The notes: generated by a model from the sequence alone, not told the origin. Positions 1-6,093 are shown, numbered from the stretch's first letter. The stretch: 10,920 nucleotides of DNA from an uncultured Clostridia bacterium (GCA_946623205.1 CAMOQV010000035.1:1-10920), one strand, 5' to 3'. Numbers and translations are program-made.

Positions 1-5
1 TTCTA

Positions 6-10
6 CCTCC
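6..10 (-). promoter_or_regulatory. Shine-Dalgarno-like site for a gene starting outside the window
   Basis: Read on the minus strand, the last bases before the window edge are GGAGG followed by TAGAA. This matches the spacing seen before other genes here (GGAGG, then 5-8 nt, then ATG). The inference is that a minus-strand gene starts immediately beyond base 1 and that the preceding noncoding stretch may be its 5' leader. The start codon itself is not visible. Confidence 0.4.
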
Positions 11-89
11 GAGAGCCAATAATATATTATATTATTTTTCTATAAGTTGCAAGTTTTTTGCCACCATCCGGCCTTGCCGCATATATTGC

Positions 90-341
90 AAAAAATAAAT
101 AGGATGTGCAAAGAGAACCAGCTACGCTGCTCCAGCCGCCCAATTCCTTGGGTAATGTTGAATCATATTCAACGGGCATCCTATTAATTGTAATATATCA
201 AACGCCAATGGATGTCGTCAAACATTCTAAATATATCTATTCGCACAAAAAAATAGAGCCCCGGTGCCAAGAGATCTCCACCATAAGGTGCGCTCCAGCC
301 GAATGGATAAATCCAAACGTTTATAAATAGGGTTCTCTACT
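90..341 (-). ncRNA. Candidate structured RNA or long regulated leader, family not recognised
   Basis: No credible protein is encoded in this stretch, which is richer in G and C than the neighbouring intergenic DNA and full of inverted repeats. Read on the minus strand, an 8-bp closing helix pairs AGAGAACC (338-331) with GGUUCUCU (119-112). Inside are UGGA/UCCA (315-312 with 307-304), UGGAGC/GCUCUA (297-292 with 259-254, one G-U pair), CACC-UUAU-GGUG (290-279), GUUGAAU-AUG-AUUCAAC (173-157), and CCCAA-GGAA-UUGGG with a GNRA loop (152-139). Two U-rich tracts follow possible stems: seven U at 253-247 after the second stem, and UAUUUUUU at 97-90 after AAUAGGAUG/CAUCCUAUU (185-177 with 106-98). 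The last helix crosses the closing helix, so the two form either a pseudoknot or alternative states. A promoter lies directly upstream, with predicted start near 340. I could not match it to the T-box, cobalamin, lysine, glycine, SAM, c-di-GMP, tmRNA, RNase P or SRP signatures I know. It could be a free RNA or the leader of a gene beyond the left edge. Confidence 0.45.
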
Positions 342-346
342 CTTCT

Positions 347-376
347 AAATTAGCAAATCGTTTGCTAATCTGTCAA
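347..376 (-). promoter_or_regulatory. Putative sigma-A promoter with extended -10, driving the RNA at the left edge
   Basis: On the minus strand a perfect -35 TTGACA (376-371) is followed after 18 nt by TAATTT (352-347), preceded by TGC, which gives an extended -10. The -10 hexamer matches consensus at only three positions. A start near 341-340 would place the 5' strand of the RNA closing helix (338-331) almost at the first base of the transcript, which supports both calls. The spacer and -10 are covered by a long palindrome. Confidence 0.5.
349..369. repeat. Operator-like palindrome in the promoter spacer
   Basis: Two perfect 9-bp arms, ATTAGCAAA (349-357) and TTTGCTAAT (361-369), flank three central bases. 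The palindrome fills most of the spacer and overlaps the -10 of the putative minus-strand promoter, the usual place for a repressor operator. A third copy of the half-site, ATTAGCAAA, lies at 388-396 next to the malQ stop. The core read on the minus strand (GCAAACG) loosely resembles half-sites of LacI-family sugar regulators, but the three-base centre is not typical of that family, so no regulator is assigned. Confidence 0.6.
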
Positions 377-397
377 ACACATTAGGGATTAGCAAAA

Positions 398-1897
398 CTA
401 AAACCTTCCTGTCGCAATATTCAAATCTTTATAATATTGCTTTCTACAAGAGTCTAATTGATCTTGTGTTGCCCTATATTGCCAGTTGCCATTTGCAACA
501 CCTGGTGTATTCATTCTACAATCCGAGCCAAAGCCAAATAAGTCTTGAAGAGGAACAATTGCTACTTGGCATTCAGACTCCATCAGCTTTTTAATCATAA
601 GCTTAACAGATATGTTATCGTAAGCACCTCTGCCCCATACATCTTTATCACAGCCGATATAGTCTAAAAACTTCAATCTAGTAGCATCATCTAATTCCCA
701 TAGATATCCTAAAGATGTGTTGTTATCATGAGTACCAGTATAACCTATGCAGTTTTTAACATAATTACATGGAGTGTGGATGTTTGTTAAATCGCCATAT
801 CCAAAATGCATTACTCTCATTCCTGGAAGACCAGTCTTTTTTAGAAGCTTTACAACTTTGTTGTCAATGATACCTAAATCTTCTGCAATGAATCTATCTT
901 TAGGATATTTCTTGAAGATTAATTCAAACAATTCATTACCAACACCCTTGCACCACTTTCCTTCTTTTGCTGTTTCAGCATCTGCAGGTACTGCCCAATA
1001 TTCAGAAAATGCTCTAAAGTGGTCAATTCTAAGAACATCATATAATTCCATCATTCTATCTATTCTTTGTAGCCACCAAGCATAATTATTTTCTTCCATA
1101 TACTTATAGTCATAAAGAGGGTTTCCCCATAGTTGTCCATTCTCGCTGAAATAATCTGGTGGAACTCCTGCTACCTTCTTTGGCGTACCATCTGCCTTTA
1201 GTTGATAATTCTTTCTGTTTGCCCAAACATCTGAACTGTCTAAAGATACGTACATTGGCATATCGCCAATAACTTGAATGCCTCTTCCTTTTAGGTATTT
1301 TCTATAGTTTCCCCATTGATTATCCAACACATATTGAGAAAAAACGTAGAAATAGAACTCTTTGCTATTGCTTTCTATGAAACCTTTTTCATCAAGATTC
1401 TCTCTGTACTTAAAGTCTTTTGGCCAGTCTAACCAGCTTCTTTGTTCGAACTTTTCTTTAATAGTCATATATAGAGCATACTCATATGCCCAGTCATTTT
1501 GCTTAAGATATTTCTTTAGCTTATCGTGGATTTCTTCTCCCTTTCTTGCATAAGCATATCTAAGAACTCTTTCTTTCAATACATATACTGCAGCATAATC
1601 TACAACATATGGTGTTCCGTTATATACAACATCGTTTTTCTCTTCTTCTGTAATATATCCTTCCTTACATAGAGTGTCTGGGTCTACATATAGGTAGTTT
1701 AGTGCAAATGCACTATTTCCAGAATATGGAGAGTTTCCAAGTCCGATTGTTGTAAGTGGCAATACTTGCCAAAATCTACATCCACAATCCAATAGAAAAT
1801 CTGCACACTTTTCTATTTCTGGGCCGAACCCACCAATACCATATCTACTTGGAAGTGTAGATACATTTATTAAAACTCCTGCTGATCTTTTTAGCAT
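398..1897 (-). CDS. malQ: 4-alpha-glucanotransferase (amylomaltase, GH77)
   Basis: This cytoplasmic enzyme (EC 2.4.1.25) moves alpha-1,4-glucan segments between maltodextrins and releases glucose, in maltose, maltodextrin or glycogen breakdown. The 499-residue length is normal for the bacterial family. The N-terminus has the GH77 signature RSAGVL...LPSRYGIG (residues 4-22), followed by PYSGNSAFALN (57-67), which belongs to the sugar-binding region. The three catalytic acids are recognisable: nucleophile Asp292 in RIDHFRA, acid/base Glu339 in AEDLG, and transition-state stabiliser Asp391 in GTHDNNT. The loop GVPPDYFSENGQLWGNP (244-260) is also typical. The ATG overlaps the last 7 nt of the upstream hydrolase gene, so the two are probably co-transcribed and translationally coupled; an AAGGA about 10 nt before the ATG may serve as ribosome binding site inside the hydrolase gene. 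No U-tract terminator follows the stop codon. Identification is firm; the physiological substrate is not shown by context. Confidence 0.96.
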   Translation of the reverse strand: MLKRSAGVLINVSTLPSRYGIGGFGPEIEKCADFLLDCGCRFWQVLPLTTIGLGNSPYSGNSAFALNYLYVDPDTLCKEGYITEEEKNDVVYNGTPYVVDYAAVYVLKERVLRYAYARKGEEIHDKLKKYLKQNDWAYEYALYMTIKEKFEQRSWLDWPKDFKYRENLDEKGFIESNSKEFYFYVFSQYVLDNQWGNYRKYLKGRGIQVIGDMPMYVSLDSSDVWANRKNYQLKADGTPKKVAGVPPDYFSENGQLWGNPLYDYKYMEENNYAWWLQRIDRMMELYDVLRIDHFRAFSEYWAVPADAETAKEGKWCKGVGNELFELIFKKYPKDRFIAEDLGIIDNKVVKLLKKTGLPGMRVMHFGYGDLTNIHTPCNYVKNCIGYTGTHDNNTSLGYLWELDDATRLKFLDYIGCDKDVWGRGAYDNISVKLMIKKLMESECQVAIVPLQDLFGFGSDCRMNTPGVANGNWQYRATQDQLDSCRKQYYKDLNIATGRF

Positions 1898-2961
1898 TTT
1901 TCTCTTGTCCTTTGAAAGAAATTTTCAACCTTATCCATATAATCTTCGTTTAATCCAAATACTTCTTCTCTCTTTGAGAATCTATATCTATCATCCATAA
2001 AATACTGGAATATGTTTTCACCATCATTCTTTAATGTCTCTTTGCCTGCACGCGCTTTGTTAATGTTATCTTCTGCCCATGTTGGTCTATATAGAGTATG
2101 TCCTAAGCCTTCTTCTACATGGAATTCTACTTTTGGATTTGTACATTCTGGTTTATGAATTACAATACTATGCTCAAACAATACTGTTTTATCGTCTGTA
2201 CTATGAGCAATATATACTGGCCCATTATATTTATTAATACCTTCCATTGCTCTATATTTTGCATATTTGCCAAATTGCATTTGAGCAACAATAAAAGCAA
2301 ACGGTCTAGTTAAAGCAACAATCTTACCAACCTTTTTCTTTCCTTGTTCTTTCATAACATTCCAAGGTCTATCAAAACCAGCAAGAGTTGCAAGCGCTTT
2401 TACCTTTGATGCTACTTCTTCATCATTTAACACGCATGCAGATGCGTATCCGCTCCAGCTATGGCCAAACACAAACAAATCTAGTCCTTTGGCTTCTTCT
2501 TGTGTAGAGGCAAATAATATTGCGCTCCTTAGGTCTATTACGGCGCGTTGCAAGCCTTCCATTCCCTTATTTCCACCGCTTTGGCAACATCCTGACATAT
2601 CAAATGAAAAAACAAGATAATCTTTTCTTGTGAAATAATCAATTACTTGAAGATAGTTCTTATGGCTACAACCAATGCCATGAGATACAACCATTAAACC
2701 TTTAAATGGGCCATGGCCTTCATGCGTAAAGAAAGCACCATATAATCTATTTTCGCCACTCATAAAATATCTAGGCTCTTCTTGAAGCCCCTTATAATAT
2801 TTATTGTCGTCGCAAATGATTGTTTCTGTAACTCGTCTTGTAAAGAACATGTCTAAAATGAATTTTGTAACAAATACGGGAATAATTATTGTCCAACCAA
2901 GTAAGATGTAAACAATAACCCCCATAATCCCCATTACGATAGATTGAAACTTTTTTCCCAT
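1891..2961 (-). CDS. Membrane-anchored alpha/beta hydrolase, substrate unknown
   Basis: This 356-residue protein belongs to the alpha/beta hydrolase fold, closest by motif to the serine aminopeptidase S33 / monoglyceride-lipase-like (Hydrolase_4) group. Residues 8-38 form one strong hydrophobic segment preceded by GKK, best read as an uncleaved membrane anchor or signal anchor. The catalytic domain follows: oxyanion-hole motif SHGIG (93-97), nucleophile elbow GHSWSG with Ser168 (166-171), acid in STDD (254-257), and His288 in GLGHTLY. The elbow reads G-x-S-x-S rather than the usual G-x-S-x-G, with the glycine one residue later. Ester or amide hydrolysis is inferred from the fold; the substrate cannot be told. 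The ATG follows an in-frame TAG 12 nt upstream, so it cannot be extended, and no Shine-Dalgarno sequence precedes it. The 3' end overlaps malQ by 7 nt, which suggests a link to glucan metabolism or to cell-surface lipids or glycolipids, but this is a guess. Confidence 0.85.
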   Translation of the reverse strand: MGKKFQSIVMGIMGVIVYILLGWTIIIPVFVTKFILDMFFTRRVTETIICDDNKYYKGLQEEPRYFMSGENRLYGAFFTHEGHGPFKGLMVVSHGIGCSHKNYLQVIDYFTRKDYLVFSFDMSGCCQSGGNKGMEGLQRAVIDLRSAILFASTQEEAKGLDLFVFGHSWSGYASACVLNDEEVASKVKALATLAGFDRPWNVMKEQGKKKVGKIVALTRPFAFIVAQMQFGKYAKYRAMEGINKYNGPVYIAHSTDDKTVLFEHSIVIHKPECTNPKVEFHVEEGLGHTLYRPTWAEDNINKARAGKETLKNDGENIFQYFMDDRYRFSKREEVFGLNEDYMDKVENFFQRTREKC

Positions 2962-2967
2962 AGTTTT

Positions 2968-2984
2968 ATTCTAGCATAATTATA
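2968..2984 (-). promoter_or_regulatory. Putative promoter elements just upstream of the hydrolase gene
   Basis: Two -10-like boxes lie before the hydrolase ATG at 2961: a perfect TATAAT (2984-2979), and TAGAAT (2973-2968) preceded by TGC as an extended -10. Neither has a good -35. From TATAAT the leader would be about 10 nt; from TAGAAT transcription would begin at or within a base or two of the ATG, giving a leaderless message. The lack of a Shine-Dalgarno sequence fits either case. The gdhA terminator just upstream means that this gene needs its own promoter. Confidence 0.45.
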
Positions 2985-3021
2985 TTTATAATTAAACATC
3001 GTTTTTCGCCATTTTAGGCAC

Positions 3022-3056
3022 AAAAAATGGCAGGCAACAAATTTGCCCGCCATTTT
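3022..3056 (-). terminator. Rho-independent terminator after gdhA
   Basis: About 20 nt after the gdhA stop the minus strand reads AAAATGGCGGGCAA, a five-base loop, then TTGCCTGCCATTTT (arms 3056-3043 and 3037-3024). The stem is 14 bp with a single G-U pair and runs into a six-U tract. On the plus strand the G-U becomes an A-C mismatch and the U-tract is shorter, so the structure is best on the minus strand. It separates gdhA from the hydrolase-malQ unit. Confidence 0.85.
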
Positions 3057-3076
3057 GAATTTCGTTGATTTAAAGA

Positions 3077-4423
3077 CTATACAACGCCTTCAGCTAACAT
3101 AGCATCTGCAACCTTTAAGAAACCAGCGATATTAGCACCAGCAACTAAGTTGCCTTCCATACCGTATTCCTTAGCGGCTTTAGCAGCATTCTTATAAATG
3201 TTAACCATGATTGTATGAAGCTTGTGATCTACTTCTTCGAATGTCCAAGAATATCTCATTGAGTTTTGGCTCATTTCCAAAGCTGATGTAGCAACACCAC
3301 CGGCATTAGCAGCCTTTGCAGGTCCAAACAATACACCATTTGCTTGGAAATATTGAGTAGCTTCGATTGTTGATGGCATGTTAGCACCTTCGCAAACAGC
3401 ATATACACCGTTAGCAACAAGAGCCTTAGCCGAATCAAGATCGATTTCGTTTTGTGTAGCACATGGAAGAGCGATATCGCACTTAACTGTCCATACACCT
3501 TTGCATCCTTCATGATATTCAGCTTCTGGGTGCTTTACTAAATACTCTTTAATTCTCTTTCTTTCAACTTCTTTAAGTTGTTTTACATATGCTAAATCGA
3601 TTCCGTTCTTATCATAGATATAACCATTTGAATCGCTCATTGTAACAACCTTAGCGCCAAGTTCTGTAGCCTTTTGACAAGCATAAATAGCAACGTTACC
3701 TGAACCAGAAATTACAACTTTCTTTCCTTCGAAAGAAGAATTGTGATCTTCTAGCATTTCTTGAGTGAAGTAGCAAAGACCAAATCCTGTAGCTTCTGTA
3801 CGAGCAAGAGAACCACCATATGTTAATCCTTTACCTGTTAAAACGCCAGAGAATTCGTTTCTTAATCTTGAATATTGACCATATAGGTAACCGATTTCTC
3901 TACCACCTACACCGATATCTCCAGCTGGAACGTCTGTATCTGCAGCAATGTGCTTAGAAAGCTCTGTCATGAAGCTTTGGCAGAAACGCATAACTTCAGC
4001 ATCTGACTTACCCTTAGGATCGAAGTCAGAACCACCTTTACCACCACCGATTGGAAGGCCTGTTAAAGAGTTTTTGAAAATTTGTTCAAATCCCAAGAAC
4101 ATAATGATACCTTCATAAACTGATGGGTGGAATCTTAGACCGCCTTTGTATGGTCCAATAGCCTTATTAAATTGAATTCTGAAACCTCTATTAACTTGAA
4201 CAACACCATTGTCATCAACCCATGGTACTCTGAACTTGATGATACGATCTGGTTCAACCATTCTTGCTAAAACGCCCTTTTGGATATATTCTGGGTGCTT
4301 TTCTAGAACTGGTTCCAAAGATTCTAAAACTTCTCTTACTGCTTGATGGAATTCAGGTTCGTTAGCATTACGCTTAACAACTGTATCCATTAAATCTTGT
4401 AAATATTGTATTTTAAAACTCAT
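3077..4423 (-). CDS. gdhA: Glutamate dehydrogenase, probably NADP-type
   Basis: This 448-residue protein is the hexameric ~450-residue glutamate dehydrogenase, which interconverts 2-oxoglutarate plus ammonium and glutamate in the cytoplasm, the main ammonium-assimilating route of many Clostridia. By comparison with the Clostridium symbiosum enzyme, the glutamate-site residues are Lys93 (GPYKGGLRFHPS), Lys117, catalytic Lys129 (GGGKGG), Asp169 (PAGDIGVGGREIGY) and Ser380 (VATSALEMSQNS). The Rossmann nucleotide loop is SGSGNVA (239-245). The segment after the second strand reads MSDSNGYIYD (262-271); the SDS resembles the NADP-dependent E. coli enzyme rather than the SGPDG I recall from the NAD-type enzyme, so NADP(H) use (EC 1.4.1.4) is favoured but not proven. 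GGAGGA lies 7 nt before the ATG. The gene is monocistronic by its downstream terminator. The upstream side carries a promoter, then a large hairpin with U-tract in its possible leader, so expression may be attenuated. Confidence 0.96.
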   Translation of the reverse strand: MSFKIQYLQDLMDTVVKRNANEPEFHQAVREVLESLEPVLEKHPEYIQKGVLARMVEPDRIIKFRVPWVDDNGVVQVNRGFRIQFNKAIGPYKGGLRFHPSVYEGIIMFLGFEQIFKNSLTGLPIGGGKGGSDFDPKGKSDAEVMRFCQSFMTELSKHIAADTDVPAGDIGVGGREIGYLYGQYSRLRNEFSGVLTGKGLTYGGSLARTEATGFGLCYFTQEMLEDHNSSFEGKKVVISGSGNVAIYACQKATELGAKVVTMSDSNGYIYDKNGIDLAYVKQLKEVERKRIKEYLVKHPEAEYHEGCKGVWTVKCDIALPCATQNEIDLDSAKALVANGVYAVCEGANMPSTIEATQYFQANGVLFGPAKAANAGGVATSALEMSQNSMRYSWTFEEVDHKLHTIMVNIYKNAAKAAKEYGMEGNLVAGANIAGFLKVADAMLAEGVV

Positions 4424-4461
4424 ATTTGAGTCCTCCTAAATGTGAATTTCGTTTATGTTAT

Positions 4462-4521
4462 AAAAAAAATGATTGCCAAACAATAAATCTCTAATTTGAG
4501 ATAATTGTTCAAGCAATCATT
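4462..4521 (-). terminator. Large intrinsic terminator after rplQ, possibly an attenuator in the gdhA leader
   Basis: On the minus strand AATGATTGC (4521-4513) pairs with GCAATCATT (4476-4468). Inner helices AACAAT/ATTGTT and TCTC/GAGA (4501-4498 with 4491-4488, six-base loop) extend the hairpin. Six further U residues follow (4467-4462). This is a convincing rho-independent terminator for the rpsM-rplQ operon. Because a promoter-like sequence sits between the rplQ stop and this hairpin, it could instead, or also, be a conditional terminator in the gdhA leader. Confidence 0.8.
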
Positions 4522-4545
4522 GCTTTTTTATTATAATGTAGTTGT

Positions 4546-4573
4546 ATTATACTACTTAAACTTAGTTTTGCAA
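4546..4573 (-). promoter_or_regulatory. Putative promoter between rplQ and the hairpin upstream of gdhA
   Basis: On the minus strand TTGCAA (4573-4568) and a perfect TATAAT (4551-4546) are separated by 16 nt. A second TATAAT occurs at 4535-4530 without a good -35. A transcript starting near 4540 would run through the intrinsic-terminator hairpin before reaching the gdhA ATG at 4423. The -35 lies inside an inverted repeat, TTAGTTT and AAACTAA separated by three bases (4562-4578), which may be an operator. Confidence 0.5.
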
Positions 4574-4580
4574 ACTAAAT

Positions 4581-5108
4581 TTATTTCTTATCCTCATTCT
4601 TAACAAATTCAAGGATAGCTGCTTCTGCAGCATCACCACGTCTTTGTCCAAGCTTTAAGATGTGAGTATAACCGCCTCTTTGGCCTAACTTCTCAGCTCT
4701 CTTTGCATAGAAAGGAGCATATTCTCTGAATATCTTTTCAATTAAAGGATGCTTAGCATCTTTAGTTCTAGCGTTGAAATCAGATTTCTTTTCGCCATCT
4801 TGCTTAATATCCTTTAAGTCAACAAGGCTTCCCATCAACTTTCTTCTAATAGCTAGCTTCTTTGTTCCATCGTTAATAAATTCAACTTCAACCTTCTTAC
4901 CATCTTGTGTTGTAACAGTCTTCTTAACCTTAACAACATCTTCGTAAGAATTGATAGCAGCTGTTAATAGCTTTTCAGCATATTTTTGAGTTTCTTTAGC
5001 TCTATCTAAAGTTGTTTCGATACGTCCATACCAGAAAAGTTCAGAGGCTAAATTCTTGATGATGGCCATTCTTTGAGTTGCTGTTCTTCCTAACTTTCTA
5101 TTTGCCAT
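4581..5108 (-). CDS. rplQ: 50S ribosomal protein L17, long clostridial-type form
   Basis: L17 is a large-subunit protein near the peptide exit tunnel. The N-terminus MANRKLGRT and the C-terminal RGGYTHILKLGQRRGDAAEA (144-163) are family hallmarks. At 175 residues it is about 50 longer than the ~120-127 residues of Bacillus or E. coli L17. The extra material lies in the middle, roughly residues 52-120, and is rich in Lys, Asp and Glu. From memory similar inserts occur in clostridial L17, so this is probably lineage-specific rather than a fusion or frameshift; the frame is open throughout. The Shine-Dalgarno GGAGG overlaps the end of rpoA: the rpoA stop TAG supplies its first bases, and the intergenic gap is 10 nt, implying translational coupling. 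It is the last gene of the alpha-type operon. Confidence 0.97.
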   Translation of the reverse strand: MANRKLGRTATQRMAIIKNLASELFWYGRIETTLDRAKETQKYAEKLLTAAINSYEDVVKVKKTVTTQDGKKVEVEFINDGTKKLAIRRKLMGSLVDLKDIKQDGEKKSDFNARTKDAKHPLIEKIFREYAPFYAKRAEKLGQRGGYTHILKLGQRRGDAAEAAILEFVKNEDKK

Positions 5109-5118
5109 TTTAAACCTC

Positions 5119-6093
5119 CTATATTTCTTCCTTGTTTCTTAAAGAATAACCAAGGCTTGTTAATTTGTCGATAATTTCGTTAACAGATCTCTTACCTAAG
5201 TTCTTAACCTTCATTAGGTCATCTTCTGTCTTCTTGCATAGATCTTCAATTGTATGAATGTTTGCTCTCTTTAAGCAGTTATATGGTCTAACTGTTAATT
5301 CAAGTTCATCAATTGATGTTGTTTCTTTTTCTACGCCTACGCCCGTCTTCTTAGCATTTTCTAATTCAACTGTTGGAGCTGAAGTAGATAATTCTGAGAA
5401 TAGGTGTACTTGCTTTTCAAGAATATCTGCTGCTAGAGAGATAACTTCTTTTGGTGTATAAGTACCTGTTGTTGTAACAGAAATTGTTAACTTTTCGTAG
5501 CTCATATCTCCACCAAGTCTTGCAGATTCTACTGTGTAGCTAGCTGTTTCAACTGGTGTAAATATAGAGTCAATTGCAATATATGATGCATCTTGTGAAT
5601 AAGAATCTTCAGCAACCTTTTTGTGTTCAGCGGCTGAAACATAACCTCTACCCATACCAACGAAGATAGTAAGTTCAAGGTTTGCTCCTTCATCAAGTGT
5701 ACAAATATATAAATCTGGATTCAAAATTTCGATTTCGCTACCATGTGTGATATCTGCTGCAGTAACAACGCCAGCTGTATGCTTATTAATTTCACATTGT
5801 GTTGTGAACTTAATATCATCTGTATAAGCCTTGATTGCCAAGCTCTTAAGATTAAGAATGATATCAGTAACATCTTCTTTTACGCCTTGGATGTCAGCAA
5901 ATTCATGATTAGCTCCAGCAATTTTAATACCTACTGCAGCAGCTCCTGGTAGAGTGCTTAGTAAGATTCTTCTCATGCTGTTGCCGATTGTTGTTCCGAA
6001 TCCTCTTTCAAGTGGTTCGATAACAAAATTCATTGATCTTGGATTTGATGCATCTTCGATACATTGTATGCTTGGCGTTTGAATCTTTATCAT
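5119..6093 (-). CDS. rpoA: DNA-directed RNA polymerase subunit alpha
   Basis: Alpha dimerises to nucleate RNA polymerase assembly and contacts upstream promoter DNA and activators. The 324-residue length is normal for Firmicutes. The N-terminal assembly domain (about 1-235) begins with the hallmark EPLERGFGTTIGNSMRRILL (26-45). A linker rich in Thr, Glu and Lys (about 240-260) leads to the C-terminal helix-hairpin-helix domain (about 261-318), with ELELTVRPYNCLKRANI and LMKVKNLGKRSVNEI, the surface that binds UP-element DNA. AGGAGG lies 7-8 nt before the ATG. It sits between rpsD (55-nt gap) and rplQ (10-nt gap), the standard clostridial arrangement, so polymerase and ribosome synthesis are co-regulated. 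Confidence 0.98.
   Translation of the reverse strand: MIKIQTPSIQCIEDASNPRSMNFVIEPLERGFGTTIGNSMRRILLSTLPGAAAVGIKIAGANHEFADIQGVKEDVTDIILNLKSLAIKAYTDDIKFTTQCEINKHTAGVVTAADITHGSEIEILNPDLYICTLDEGANLELTIFVGMGRGYVSAAEHKKVAEDSYSQDASYIAIDSIFTPVETASYTVESARLGGDMSYEKLTISVTTTGTYTPKEVISLAADILEKQVHLFSELSTSAPTVELENAKKTGVGVEKETTSIDELELTVRPYNCLKRANIHTIEDLCKKTEDDLMKVKNLGKRSVNEIIDKLTSLGYSLRNKEEI

Noticed and set aside
241..254. Group II intron 5' end, suggested by GTGCG after the U7 tract (minus strand)
   Set aside because: No domain V/VI sequence or maturase is present, and the short match is not informative.
106..330. A plus-strand reading frame of 74 codons in the region left of malQ
   Set aside because: No recognisable domain, no ribosome binding site at its start, composition unlike a protein gene, and it runs antisense to the inverted-repeat-rich region, whose base pairing explains the sequence better.
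97..341. Retron-type ncRNA, because short inverted repeats flank a structured region
   Set aside because: No reverse transcriptase gene is visible in the window and the expected branch-point context is not evident. The unseen gene left of base 1 would have to be checked before reviving the idea.
349..369. CcpA catabolite-responsive element
   Set aside because: The palindrome has a three-base centre and lacks the TG...CA ends of the cre consensus, so only a generic operator call is justified.
774..1085. Plus-strand frame of 103 codons inside malQ
   Set aside because: It is antisense to conserved GH77 catalytic motifs and has no family resemblance; a shadow of malQ.
3271..3513. Second minus-strand frame of 80 codons inside gdhA
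   Set aside because: Out of frame with a full-length, fully conserved glutamate dehydrogenase; no ribosome binding site or domain.
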